A DNA stretch of 64,000 bases, from assembly GCA_023846275.1 (NCBI GenBank), contig CM043868.1, forward strand, positions 15,967,755-16,031,754. Reading direction: 5' to 3'. This document shows, one piece after another, positions 33,575 through 46,769 of this stretch. This stretch comes from Vanilla planifolia. Taxonomy: Eukaryota; Streptophyta; Magnoliopsida; Asparagales; Orchidaceae. The notes below the pieces were generated by a model. That model was not told the origin of the DNA and ran no database searches. It was given only the letters and a program-made list of their open reading frames with translations. The translations under genes were made by a program, and so were the position numbers. The first letter of the stretch is position 1, and the number at the start of each line of letters is the position of its first letter.

Positions 33575-36500
33575 GTAGTTTATTTTGTAATCTGGATTCA
33601 TTTTTTAATGTAAAATCTGTCAAATGCAAATCTAGTAAATTGTGATATAGTTGTCTTTAAAATCCCTGCCATTATGTTTATCATGCCTTAAACACCGGCA
33701 ATGTAGTGTGAGACCTACAGGAAGCAATTGTCATGCTACCAAAATAATTTTTACATAGGTTTAATATTGCTTCAAGGTTAAGAATTCCACGAAATAATCA
33801 ATCTACGTGGCAAAATTTAAGTTCCAAGTCACTTTAGACCTCAGGACTATGGAAACTATGAGAGGTAAACAGGAACATTTGCAACACAAGTATTACTCAG
33901 CTGACTCAAAACAAATGACTTCTTAAGGATACTGGCAATGACACAAAACTTGAGTCACTGAACTTTAGGAGCAAGAAAACTTCCTTAAAATTCAAACTGT
34001 TAGAAATTTTCAGCTGCCACAATCATTGAACTCCAACTGTGAAGAAACCTCATAATCTGAGTTTGGAATTCGATTCTTACATTACTTTCTCAAATTATCA
34101 ACAACGGCTGCCATTCCCAGCACAAACAAGATATTTAGAGTTCTTTTAACGTCTTAGTATGTGATCATTTTAATTCTGCCATAAAGCTACCCACAAATAT
34201 TTCTTTTATTTTACTTACTATAGCCTACAGGTACGTCTATTAATTGGAAGCCTCTGGGCTGCTTAGTCAATTTGAATCTGCTGTGCAGAATATGCTTGAG
34301 TGCAGAACATTCCATGTGTGCTCTCTTATGCTTTTACAATAGTATGTGCATAATTTTTTTTGTATGCATATTACCATATGCATATAATGTCATCTTTATG
34401 CATATTAGGATGCACGTGATATCGTTTCATATGCATATAAATCGTGGTTGGCTAATTTGTCATCGGCGATGGTTTTGAAGGTGTCCTATTTGAATACACT
34501 TGCGTGGCATGTGCTAGGTTCTGTAATCTTATTGTATTAATTAGACGGGGGCATCCCTTCGATCATATTGAACTTCCTTGCACACAAAAATGCAATAATA
34601 AAGCTGAAAATTACTCAAAACTTAAATGAGGGAGATCATAAGAATGCCTACTTTGATGATGTTCATGATGCCTTACATGAATTCCAATTTGTTTTGAAGA
34701 GTTTGACTTTTTCAAAGAATGTCTAGGTAATCATTAAGCAGGGATTCAAACTTTGGAGCTACTTCAATGTAATCCATGAGTCCGTAAATGGGGTTTTTTA
34801 TGGGGAGACATAGACATAGGCTCAAGTTATGGGATTAGCTCGACCATATTGAATATTGAATTGATTCCTATGCTCTCAGACAATGGTAGCTCATGTGGAT
34901 TTAATTAATTTTTTCAAAGAATTTGTGGTGACCCAATTTCTCTTTTTCTTGCCACATGTTGTTTTTCTAATGTAATTTACGTTCTTTAAACCCTTATCGT
35001 CTAAAAATTTTAGAATTTAAACGGACAGAACCTTTCTTAAATTTTATCAATTTTCCAATTTATAAATACGTCAATATAATAAGTATATCCACAATCGTAA
35101 CAACGACGTAATTTATATCAACAACTATCAATTATAAACAACTGAAAATTATCACCACAACCATATTTTATAGTTTCACAGTTTATTTTAGCTATGCAGA
35201 TATAATACTGAATAAATGATGTGATTAATAAGTCATTTATTACAAAACTGTTGCAGTGCAAATATCTTTAATTTCAATTCTATCTTGCAAGTTCTTGTGG
35301 GTAGTCTTTTTTTCACTGTAGTTCTAATATATGTGAAATGTTAGTGTCAAAAAAAATGTTGTCAATCATTACTAGTTTAGTAGGCTATCTTTAATAATAA
35401 ATAAATATGAAAAATAAATAATAATTTAAAAAAATCATATATAGGCTTTAATCACAGGTATTAATCATAACATATAAACATGTAAAATCTTATTCAAATT
35501 AAAACATAATCAAGAAACATGATATGTTATAAAAAAGAAAACATGTTTTAAACTCAAAGAAATAACTACATGGAAATCCTTAATACTTTTTAATCTTTTT
35601 CTTGGTGTGATCTTGTTTATTGGTGTGTGTTTTCACTTAAATAAGTAAACTTATGATGATAATACTGCAAATCTTTTTCTCTTGGATAATCAATCAATAT
35701 CCTCTTTTCAGTTAGTTTAGTTATAATGAAAGCTTCATTTATTGATTTATTATATCATTTTTTCATGCACAATCATGCTCAGTTTTTTCATATTTTCAAT
35801 GTTTATATCTTTGTGACAAATCTCTATCGTGCGGTTTACAGGCTAATAGTCACATCTCAATGGCAAATCTCAATTGTGCAGCTTACTAGTCATTAGCCAC
35901 CTTATGGTGGCAAATCTATACCTGTGGCTAATTGGCCACTAGTCACCTAACGACAATCTCGATCTTGTGACACACTGGCCACTAGTTGCAAAGAATAACA
36001 TATTTTTGCTTCAGAGGATTCATTGTTCATTAATAATATTTATTAATTTCAATTATCATTATCTTAATTTGTTTTCACATATACAATCTTTCTTAGTTTC
36101 ATAATATTTAACTACATGTATGTTTTTTTGTATCAGTACATCAAATGTCATGCTTGCATAGTTATTCATGTCAAATAATTTCACACAATAATTTATCAAA
36201 ATTAAAATATTTACATATAATTACAAATGTGAATTCTTATATAATTACATATAATAGTATTATATTAGCATATCAATATCATATGTTATATACATAATTC
36301 ATATGTAATGTCTTAATTTTAATAATCAATAATACAACAAGCATATGGATATGATATTTATGTTAGAATATATATTTCATAATTGTTTTGTTTTTTGTGC
36401 TTGATCTTGTTATTACCCAAGTTTCTTGTTGCTTAGTTTCAACTTGTTGAGTTGTCACTTATCTTAATCTTAACAGAAAAAATTATAGAAATTATTATTT

Positions 36501-36660
36501 ATCAAAATTTGTATTTTATTTCACTACTTCAATTTGATCATTTTTCCTTTCTTTCTCCTTAAGTGCTTTCTCTCTCCTCTAGCACTTTCTCTCTTTCCTC
36601 AACATTTTTTCTCTCCTTGGGTTCCAACCTGCTAGAACTCAAATCTTTGAAATTTTTTAA
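33575..36660 (+). other. Sequence 3' of cryptochrome exon 4, probably intron 4
   Basis: No clear terminal exon was found here: candidate acceptors followed by short in-frame ORFs exist (for example after 34300), but none resembles a cryptochrome tail. The stretch also contains several TATGCATAT-type motifs at 34360-34440 and the minisatellite at 35814. Confidence 0.5.
35814..35990. repeat. Minisatellite, four diverged units of about 44-47 bp
   Basis: Units start at 35814, 35861, 35908 and 35952. Each begins with (T)GGCAAATCT or a variant, contains TGTGC or TGTGG, and ends near CTAGTCA-TAGCCAC. The units differ at many sites, so the array is old. Confidence 0.75.
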
Positions 36661-37203
36661 CATTTTTCCTCCTAGACACTCCTTAGGAAGACAAAAGTTG
36701 ATTTAACCTTAGGTTTATTGTTTTCCAACTTGAATCGACTAGCATACCAAGTAACAAAACCTGATTGTGCAAAAGTGTGCAACAATTTTCAAAATCCAAG
36801 AGTTGAACAATAGAGGATGCTAAGAAACGAAGTATTATTTCCTAATTTAAGCTTTCATCCCCTTTTGATTTGCTTTTCACATGCAAGGAAGCCATAGGGT
36901 TTGCATTGGCTAGGGAGTTAGCCACAGGAAAGAGAAAATTATTTCAAAAAATTGAAATTAACTTTTTATATATTTAATTGAAATTAATAATATTTTATTA
37001 TTTATGTTTATTTATTTAGAGAATTCATTGTAATTTCAAATGAACTTTGATCATAAAGAACAAATATCGTTTGACTCATCTCGATAAGCGTCGTCCAATT
37101 ATATATTAATTTTTATATTTTGGAATATTTTAATTTCTAGATTTTTTGTATGTTTTACTTGATAATTTGATTCGTACCTGATTTGACAATAGATGATGTT
37201 ACA
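36661..37203 (-). repeat. 3' LTR of the Ty3 element
   Basis: Aligns along its length with 40771-41283. Shared strings include GAGGATGCTAAG, AAGCTTTCATC and AAATTAACTTTTTATAT. On the minus strand it starts TGTAACATC after a purine tract. The two LTRs differ at many positions and by indels, indicating an old insertion. Confidence 0.82.
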
Positions 37204-37560
37204 AATTCTCCCATCGTAAGAATTTCGTGCTTAAAATTCAAAATAGCTTTGGATACTCTACCTCATCTCGTTCTTGAGTTCTTAGGTAACTTAATGTTTT
37301 GTTTGACCTTGCCAGTATCTTAGCTTCATCCAATTATTTATTCATTTTTATATTTTGAAATATTTTAATTTCTAGATTTTTTGTATTTTTTATTCGATAA
37401 TTCAATTCGTACCTGATTTGACAATAAATGATGTTACAAATTCTCCCATCGTAAGAATTTTGTCCTCAAAATTCAAAATAGCTTTGGATACTACCTCATC
37501 TCGTTCTTGAGTTCCCATGTAACTTAATGTTTTGTTTGACTTTGCTAGTATCTTTAATCA
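37099..37560 (-). repeat. 235-bp tandem duplication across the 3' LTR junction
   Basis: The LTR start, purine tract and end of the polyprotein (words GATGTTACAAATTCTCCCATC and CAAAATAGCTTTGGATAC) occur twice with a 235-bp offset: LTR start at 37203 and again at 37438. The duplication postdates insertion. Confidence 0.85.
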
Positions 37561-40500
37561 TAAGAATTGTTTTCTTTCTCAATTGTTTGTTCTCTTTAGT
37601 TAGGATTATTATGGGTTTTTCTTCATATCTTAGATTTGATTGTGCTTCTATATTATTTGTGGATTATTGTACTACATATGATAGATCAACAATGTATTTT
37701 CTTTGAGTTGAAATATGAAATAAATTATGCATACCTGTCATTATTGGACTCAGTTTCAAAAAGTTAATGTTCCTTAGTTTCAACTCTCCTCTTTTACTAA
37801 AATAGGTTACACCCCTTTATTGAACTCACTTTAAGAATACATATTCCTCTTTTTGGAACTCTATCTTTTGTGCTTTATATCAAAATAGGGTTATAGTAGA
37901 AAATGAGCTAATTTTTTTAATACATCAATAATTACTTATATGATATCATGTCCTTGACTTGTTTTCGATGACCCAATTACAATATTTATAGATATTTCTT
38001 CTTATTTTTACATTGGAATAAGAAGGGGTTGTAACAACTTGGTCTCTGTTACCCTCCTTTCACCTATTGCGATTTAATGCACTTGCTGTCATAATTGGAG
38101 ATATCCTTTTTCATACTATTTTATCAAAATCTTTATTTTAAATCATAGTATATCTTTTATGATTGTTGGTTGTATTATATTTTTTATTTCATTGGTTTCT
38201 TTCAATAAAGCTCATTTTCATTCATCTATTATAGGAATGCACATTCTGTTTTTATAGAATAACACTTTTTTTATGTAATTTAAAACTGTTTTTCAACAAT
38301 TTTGGTCTTGTTTTGTTGGGTATTTTCATTTGTATCTTGAACAACTTTTAAAGTCTACAACCACTCTATTTGAAATAGTTAATTAAGAAAATTTCTTTTA
38401 ATAGTTATTGACATTACATTCAATTTTAATTGATTCATTTTTTCTATTAAATGTGCTTTTTTTATGTTTGATATCATGTTATGAAAATTAGCTCTTCGAC
38501 TTAATGCATCAGCTAAAACATTGATTTTACTTGGATAATAGACAATCTTCATGTTATAATCTTTAAGTAACTCTAACCATTTTTGTTGTCTTAAATTTAA
38601 CTCATTTTGTATAAAAAGATATTTCAAATTTTGATGATCAGTAAATTAATAATTTTTTACACTATAAGGGTAGTGTCTTCAAATCTTTAAAATAAATACA
38701 ATTGCAACAAGCTCTATATCGTGTATAAGGTAATTTTTTTCATAAGGTTGTAATTATCTTAAAGCAAATGTTATAATTTTATCATTTTGTGTTAATACGC
38801 ACCTAAGTTTTTGTAAAGATGTATTAGTATTTACCTTAAATTTAGTTTTTTTCTTAGATAATGTTAAGACAGGTGTTGATGTTATTTTTTCTTAAAAGTT
38901 TGAAAACTTATTTCGCAGTTTGAATTTCATTCAAAAGTTATCATCTTCTAAGTTAATCTTGTTAATAGTATTACAATGTGAGAAAATATTTTTGCAAATT
39001 TTTTATAATACTTAGTCAAACCCAAAAAAAAATTCACATTTCAATTACATTGCTAATTTGGGTCATTCAAAAATAATTATTTTTTAAATCTATAGAGATT
39101 CCTTCTGTATTGATTACAAGCCTCAAAAAAGATATTTTGGATAACTAGAAGTATTTTAAAAATTTTGCATACAATTGGTGTTTCTACAGCCTTTGTAATA
39201 CATATAAGTTTTTTTTTGTATTTTGCTTTATCTGTAGAGTAAGTCAAGATCTTATCAATAAAAATAGTAGCAAAATGATTTAGTCATTACTCGAACACTC
39301 TATTCATCATATCAATAAAAGTTATTGAAGTACTTGTTAAACCAAAAGACAACACGAGAAATTTGAAATAGTCAGATTTGATTCTAAAATTAGTTTTCGA
39401 AATGTCTTCGTTTTTAATTTTCAATTGATGATAAATAGATCTTAAGTGAATTTTTAAAAATATTTTAGCCCTTTGCAATTAAACAATTCATTTATTCTAA
39501 AAAAACATAATATTTATACTTAAGTTTGATTTTATTCAATTTCTATAATCAATACATATTATTAAACTTTTATCATTCTGTTTCACAAACAACATAAGTT
39601 TATCCTAAAGAAATACATTGAGTCTAATAAAACTTTTTATCAATCAAGTCTTATAATTGTATTCTTATTTCTTGTAATTCAAGTTGTATTACCCTGTAAA
39701 ATACTTTAGAGATTGGTTCTGTGCTATCAAATTATTCACCAATTTAATCTCTCTATTACGTGATATTCTAAGTAATTCTTCGAGAAAAATTTCTAGATAT
39801 TCACATAATACTTGTCTTGTAGTTGCAATTCTTTGTTTTCAATTGCTTGTATTAAAGTTTGATAACACTCACAATCTTTTCTAATCAATCTTTTAGCTTT
39901 TAAAGAAGATGTTATAGACACCTTTCTATCTTACCAAAATTAACTAGATTAGTGTCATCTGTTATATGAATCTTTAATTTCTTATTTAAATTGTCAATAA
40001 TAGCTCAATGACATGCTAATTAATTTATATTGAGAATAATGTCGAATTCGAATAGTTTTATAGTAATCGATTGGGATTTAAAGATGTCTAATTAATTTTT
40101 ACATCCTGTTTGATATATTTATTTACTTTTACCTTCTCTTTTGTGGACAATTTAACTAAAAGAGGAGTTTCTAATATATGTATGTTAACTGAAAATAGTG
40201 CAATTAGATCAGTTGATATAAAGAAATGTGGTGTACCACAATCGAATAAAATTGCTACAGGTGTATCTTGCAACATTAGTGTACATGTGATGACATCGAG
40301 TTCATCAAGAACCTCTTTTTGTGTGATGGCATAAATGTGGGGTTGTGCAGTCTGCTGTGGCACTGTAGAAGTCTACCCTTAGTTGGTACCATATGCACCC
40401 TGAGATGAAGAAATAGGTCTTGCTGTCATAGATCCTTTCTTGGTTTTCATTTCACCACTAGCCTACTGATTTTCTTTTTCTCCTTTGACATTTAAAGGAC

Positions 40501-40770
40501 AATGTAAAACAACGTGGTGGGCTTTTTGACACTTGAAGCATTTAATTGATGATTTGCGACACTCTTTCTAGTGAAACTTTGTATAGATTTTCCATTGTGG
40601 CTTCGGACTTGTTCTTGAGTCGTTAAGAGTTGTAGAAGATCGTGACTTTGATTTATTTGCAATTGGTTTCTTGAATTTAGATCTACTTCTAGATGCAAAA
40701 TTGTATCTTTTTTTCCAAAATCCTTCTTATCACTCTTGCCAGTTAATCCTGCTCTTAATTTTTTTATTGA

Positions 40771-41283
40771 TGTTTTTGTTCCCAGTCACTCCCTAACAAG
40801 ACAAGTTTTAAGCTTGGGTTTATTGATTTCCACCTTGAATCCACTACCACATCGAGCAATGAAATCCAACTGTGCAAAAGCTTGTGAAAATTTTTGAAAT
40901 CCAAGAGCTAAGCAGAAGAGGATGCTAAGGAATCAAGTATTCTTACCTAATGTAAGCTTTCATCTAGGAAGCCCTAGTGTTTGCATTGAGCATGGAGTTG
41001 GCCATAGGGAAGGGAAGAAAACTCTTTTGGGAAACTGAAATTAACTTTTTATATTTTTAATTAAATTAATAATATTATATTATTTGTGTTTATTTATTTT
41101 TATAATTCGTATTAGTTCCAAATGAACTTTTGTCAAGACGAAATGAACGTCGTTTGACTCGTCTTGACGAAATCTATCTGATTTTATATTCTTTTTTATA
41201 TTTTGAAATACTTTATTTTCTAGGATTTTAAAGAGTTTTATTAGACTGTTGATTTGAATCAATTTGATGATCGAGAATATTAT
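40771..41283 (-). repeat. 5' LTR of the Ty3 element
   Basis: Direct-repeat partner of 36661-37203. Its outer end has mutated from TGTAAC to TATAAT. Inward it ends ...AACA, followed by the primer-site remnant. Confidence 0.8.
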
Positions 41284-41789
41284 AATTTTCAAGATAGTAT
41301 TATCTACTTGTAATCTTTTTGGATTTTTGAAAATTTAGGTGCGTCATAACATAATCAATCATTGCAAATTTTACAATACTCATATGTGAATATACAACAA
41401 ATTTATACTTAGCATAATTGATACTTAGTTTGTATCTAATGTTTTCGTTCAATCCATGCAAATGATGTGTAAAAGATTATACAAATTCACTAGTTCTATA
41501 GGACATTGGTAACTTTAATATGTTAACAGAGTGATGAAATTTACATCCCATTACTTATAAATTGATTAATTTTAGTAGAATTATTTTTTGAGTTGTTTTT
41601 GAGCTTAAGTAATATTTAAAACTCTATCCCATCTTCTTGTGTGTTTATCATCTAAATATTATAACAAGTCTCCTAAATTCTTATTTACAATTTGCATTTG
41701 TCTATCTACTCGAGTGATATGTAGAAGTGAGAGTTTGATTTACAATATTTTTATGAATTTTTTTCAAGTATGGCACATAAATCGTACAT

Positions 41790-44760
41790 TTCATTCAAAT
41801 GGTGTGGCTTTGTGAAGTTGAATGCTTGTGTGGAAGAGTAGGAATGGTATAGGTAAGGCATCCGAAGTTTTGAAACATGGCATAAAATGTGTCATCTTGA
41901 AGAATCTATCAAACCTAATGAGGATAGAATCATAGTGTTGCACAATGCATGATAATCCAAGTACAAAGTCTATAATCAATGGCTTTCTAAGATTTTGGGA
42001 AAATGACAAAGGCATATAATGATGTGATTACCTATAATAACTATTCGTCAATTGGCATTACCTAATAATGTACTCTTACTCTGACAACATAGTTACGAAA
42101 ATTCAATCAACAAAGGCTACCTTCCATTGTGGCCAATGCCTTGTTTGGCCCAAAATGTTCTATACCTTCAGACCATGTATCACCTATAATGTGAACTTCA
42201 AACAAAACCACAAAATTCACAATTGAGTCTTCTAAAAAAATATTTATCATTCAATATTTAGTTTAGATGTTGGGTTATTGAATTCTTTACAAGACTAAGT
42301 GGCACCAAAATCAAGACGGTTGGTATACTCTGTGATTATCCTTCTTGATCCCATCACTTATTTGCAGTCATTGTAAAATTGGCAATTTGATTGGGGGTGT
42401 TTGTAGCCTTGTTTTGAAATTCAGAGCAATGTTGTAGAACAAAGGTACATTCTTTTGGAAATTGAGCCTACTTTGGATGCCAACAAGCTAACTTCTTTTA
42501 GCCATTTGATTGTTAAATTGCCTAGTGATTTGAGTTTAACACAAACTTGCAAAACAAGAGATAGTGTTGTTGGCATTGCGAACCGTGCTCCACTGCATAA
42601 ACCTAAACCTCTTTTATAAATAGAGCAATTTTGTTGACCATTGTTTAAAGAAAGCTCCAGGATGGCCCTTTTGGCTAAGACTCCAGCAATGGCTACACTT
42701 GTAGCATAGCATGCTACCTCAAAGACTTTATGAGGGCCTAACACAAGTGCTTTGGCTGACTTAGTGTTGATACTATTAGAAGCTCTGTTGTGGTCTAGTC
42801 AAATTGGTATTTCTTCAAACAATTTGTAATGGGTGCCAATAATAGTATTGAATCCCTGAATAAAGTGACCATAGAATGTTACTAACTCATGGGAAATACA
42901 TAGCTCTATAAAAAAGGTGGGAATGGACTACTCCTAAATGCCTTTCTCCTTTTCTATTCTAGTAATACATAGATAGATGTCATAAGTGAAAATTTCTTTA
43001 AGTTCACATATGTCTTCTCAAATTATATTTTTTACATGATTTGACAAAATTAGGTCAAATGGTTTGATCTAAATTGATTATATATTAGTTTATTATTGGA
43101 GTACATAACCAAGAAGACTCTAAAGGAACTTTAGAACATATGAGTTATAATGCACATAAAATTGTTGTGCATATTAGATAGGCAAATAAGCATAAATAGA
43201 CACCCATATGTCCTTTGTCTTGAATGCATTTTTCATTTGCGTCCTTCTCTCACTCATCTAGTGATAACGACTCCTTTGATTGACCTTAAAGAAGTTGATT
43301 GCTCATGCCATCATATATCATGCATGACATCAAGTTAAGAATGAAAAATTTGTACTTGTTGGTAATGTTATTGATGGCTTGATTGTTTATGCATATGCAT
43401 TAGTTATCACCCTTCTTCAGAGTAGATTTGTGGGGATTATGCATAGTGATGAACTATTGAAAAAAGCTTTTCCAAAGTAACTCATCTGCCTATATATTGA
43501 GCTTAGCATGTTAAGTGGGGTTCATTTTATAATGTGGTAAGCTACAAAGTAATGAACAAGGGAATACGTTGATTGCATAACTCTAAACTGAGGTTCTAAA
43601 ACTTTATGAACACCCTCTAAAATCCTTTTGTGAGGTTTAAGCATTAAAGGACATATCCTTAAGTCTTGCACACCATCAATACATATAAAAAGCCTCCACT
43701 TAGCATTCATGACTGAATTGATGTGAGCTCAAGGTATGTAAGGTTTCTTCCTTTAGAAGACACTTTTGTTTTGCTTTTAGGTGAATCTCTGGTTTTGTTC
43801 CCTTCATATGTGAGTATATTAGTGTTTTACCTCCAAAGTGAGTTATGTCTCAATCATTAATATAAAGCTTACCCAATAACACATTGGCAATTGGGGGAAG
43901 AAAGCATGCTAGATTCGCTCTATAAAAGGATCTATGCTAGCACCTGGTTATGCTAGCTCACTAGGATCGTAGTCTTGTAGAGCTAGGCTACTCTATAAGG
44001 CTAAGGATGAGTCTAAACAATAAGGTGCATACAAGTTCGACTTGAAACCACTAAAACATTCAAACAACTCATCATGCCAAGCTGGGGAGTATTAGCTCCA
44101 CACATTGGATCATCACGCATGACTAGGAGCCACCTAGTTTCACACTTTCCATCTTTCCAAGCTAAGAAAATCCCAATCCTTCTCTCCATCACTTGTCTCT
44201 TTATAGGGATTAATCGTGTCTAAATCCTTATGATTCTTTGTTTCCTAATCAATCTCTTCCTCTTGTGTGCTCATGAACAAGGTTTTATGTAGATATTGGT
44301 TCATATAATATTCAGATTTCTCATTGAAAACAAATGACATTATTAAATTTGGTGCTAAAGGTATTCCCAATTTTCATTCTCCTTGGGTTGTTGAAATTAG
44401 TATACTACTATCACACTTAGGCACATATGAGGATTGCACTGACTTGGCTTTCTAGAAGCATCCCTTGTCACGGTCTTGCCCCAAAACTCTTAGAAAATAT
44501 AGATTTCAAGTATTGCTCTAAATCGACGAGACATTGGAATGCTTCCTCGAGGGTTCAAACCCGATAGGTCAACATCTCATGATGGATGTTAGGTGCAAGC
44601 CTATCTTAATCCTTAAGAGGATATATTATTAATACTTTATAATGTCTCACTTGACCATTAATTTGTTGAAGGCATATAGTTGATCAAGGTAGCTAGCTAG
44701 CTTGTTTATGAGTTTTTTCTGGTAGATTTTAATTTTGATATCAATTTTATCTCTTTCAAA
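41790..44760 (-). mobile_element. Second Ty3 (gypsy) element, fragmentary
   Basis: Coding remnants in gypsy order on the minus strand. Gag: about 44480-44760 (words like LAPNIHHEMLTYRV then LEEAFQCLVDLEQYLKS). Reverse transcriptase: about 43640-43710 and 43150-43340 (FFKVNQRSRYH and KNAFKTKD, corresponding to the conserved FSKIDLRSGYHQ and KTAFKT). RNase H: 42600-42744 (VACYATSVAIAGVL, where the catalytic aspartate of VACDAS is now tyrosine). Integrase core: 41791-42015 (IDFVLGL, YDSILIRFDRFFKMTHFMPC). All frames carry stops and shifts. No LTR was identified. Its left end abuts the first Ty3 element. Confidence 0.75.
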
Positions 44761-45052
44761 CTACATCCTAGAAGCCACCTTGATTGTAGATATTACTTCT
44801 CCTCGTTCACTAAGGTCTTAGTGTGCTGAATTAACTCGATGAAACTTAGGGTTTTGGTATGCCTAATTAACCTGACACAAGCTTCTCTTAAATGGGTGAC
44901 TAGTTGAAATATTTGCCCATGTTAACAAGTCAGTACACAAGGACTTTTTGAGTCTAGATGATCATTAGACATTGGTATTCACTCTTCATCATGTGGACTA
45001 GATCATTTGAGATCATGCTTATGGCATTTGGGAAACTAACCTCAATAGGATG

Positions 45053-45400
45053 GAGATCACTCCATTTGTGTTACTCAAGGATATGCTCTTGTGGGACCTT
45101 CAATAGGTTTTTCATATTATTGATGTGCTCAATAGTAAGAATCACGCCTTCTTGATATTGTGTTTTCATCTAAGGTTGTCTCTAGTTGAGCTCAAATGGT
45201 GCAGTCAGACCAAAGGGTGGCAAATTGAGATCACTCCATTTGTGTTACTCAAGGATATGCTCTTGTGGGACCTTCAATAGGTTTTTCATATTATTGATGT
45301 GCTCAGTAGTAAGAATCACGCCTTCTTGATATTGTGTTTTCATCTAAGGTTGTCTCTAGTTGAGCTCGAATTGTGCAGTCAGACCAAAGGGTGGCAAATT
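45053..45400. repeat. 174-bp tandem duplication, nearly identical copies
   Basis: Unit 1 is 45053-45226 and unit 2 is 45227-45400. I count about three base differences in 174, so this is a recent duplication. It lies just upstream of the gag remnant of the second Ty3 element and probably within it. Confidence 0.93.
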
Positions 45401-46769
45401 GAGTTCGTCCTAACTGTGCTATGAAAAGAGTTTCGGGTCCATGGTTCTCCCAGATGCTAAAGCATTCACTTGACCTTATAACAAAGCTAAATGTTTGCTA
45501 ACAATAACATGCTTAATGCATCCACTTGACCTTCATCTGTTGTTGAAGCTAAAGAAAAAACTTCTCATCTTGCTAGGCATTTGTCAAATGATCAAGATGT
45601 TGGGCACCACACAATGTGGTGATGGTATCAACACTAAACTAGACAATCTGAGCACTCAAACTATGCTCAGTTGCTACAGTGACGCAATGCAAGGCCTATC
45701 AGATGTAAATCTTGTGCTACTAATGTAATTTCTATCTAGGTTTAACCTTTTGTAATAAGTTCAAGAATTCTTTCATGAAGGAATTATCATGCACCATAGA
45801 ATTTAACACTTTGGGCCATCTTAGGAGATCAAGTGTATGGGGGGTTTCGAGCAATTCACCCTTATGGTGAATGTAGAATCTAAAAAACGGCATAGAAATC
45901 ATTAACAAACAGCAGGTACTCCCTGTAGAGACTAGGCATTTATAGGCCTTTAGCCATCTTACTATGTGATCCTTTGAATCTTGTTGCAAAACTGCCTGCA
46001 AACACCACTTTTGTTGCACTTCCTACAACCTGGCACATATGTCCATTGATTAGATGTTTGTGTTGTTTATTCGACTTGAAGTTGCCATGTAGAAATTGCG
46101 CAAGCATTGACCATTCATTATGCTTTTCTCTATACATGCTTTGCTCCATACACTTATAACCCCTAGTTGGCTGTTTTGTTGTTGTCAGGCGATTTTGAAG
46201 GCACCCGATCTAAATATGCCTGAGTAATCTAATCTATGTTTTGTTAAATTGCTATACAACCAAAAAATGAACATCACGCCCAACTCAAATGTGGATAATA
46301 TAGGACCCATACTGGATATTTTCAAACACTCATAAACATCTTATAATACAGTCTAAAATATCCCAAAATTCCTACAAATTATGTAGACAAGTGACTATGA
46401 TCTAAAGCTTGATGACGAAAATAACAATGGTGTCTCCTTTGATAATATCCATGATGCCTTTCATCGATTGGTTTACTCTTTTAGTTGCCTGCATCTTTTG
46501 TGTGTCATTTGTTTTGCTTAGCTGTCTATATCTGAACTCTCCTTGGTCAGTGATTTCAAATTTTTCAAGGGTTCTCACGCTAGGTGATCCATTGTGGAGT
46601 TTCTCATCTGCATGCAGTTTACTTCGCTGAATGTAATTTATGCATCTTAAATTTTGTTGTGCTTCCAAATCTTCTGCAACGTCAACATTGTCTTAATTAT
46701 TGAATTCTTCGTAGGTGACCTGTAGATTTGAGCATGTTGCCGTGTGAATAATCTTTCTTTATGCTGTAG
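45401..46769. other. Repeat-like region of moderate composition, no gene recognised
   Basis: Short frames on both strands (for example 45732-46019 minus, 46402-46668 minus, 46409-46630 plus) show no family I recognise and overlap each other. The minus-strand frames may belong to the leader or gag of the adjacent Ty3 element. Its right end runs up to the possible last cryptochrome exon. Confidence 0.35.

Larger units (their letters stand above)
36661..41283 (-). mobile_element. Decayed Ty3 (gypsy) chromovirus-like LTR retrotransposon
   Basis: A nearly complete but dead element of 4.6 kb on the minus strand. 5' LTR: about 40771-41283. 3' LTR: about 36661-37203, starting TGTAACATC directly after a purine tract (GATGGGAGAATT), the usual gypsy junction. 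The primer-site remnant AGAGCAGG is at 40748-40755. Domains in order: gag zinc knuckle 40499-40540 (CX2CX4HX4C kept); protease near 40240-40363 with DCG in place of the catalytic DSG; reverse transcriptase 39240-39478 (LRSIYHQLKI, with FIDK where FIDD is needed); RNase H/connection 38379-38627 ([23 protein letters not shown]); integrase zinc finger about 38030-38135, a scrap of the core about 37880-37970 and C-terminus about 37570-37745. Most of gag and of the integrase core is deleted. It lies antisense to the cryptochrome gene. Confidence 0.88.

Noticed and set aside
33613-34500. Last cryptochrome exon close behind exon 4
   Set aside because: Several AG sites are followed by very short frames, but none combines a good acceptor with a plausible tail; kept only as an alternative to 46770.
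44552-44570. GGTTCAAACCC, like a tRNA B box
   Set aside because: No A box or cloverleaf can be drawn around it, and it lies within a gypsy gag remnant.
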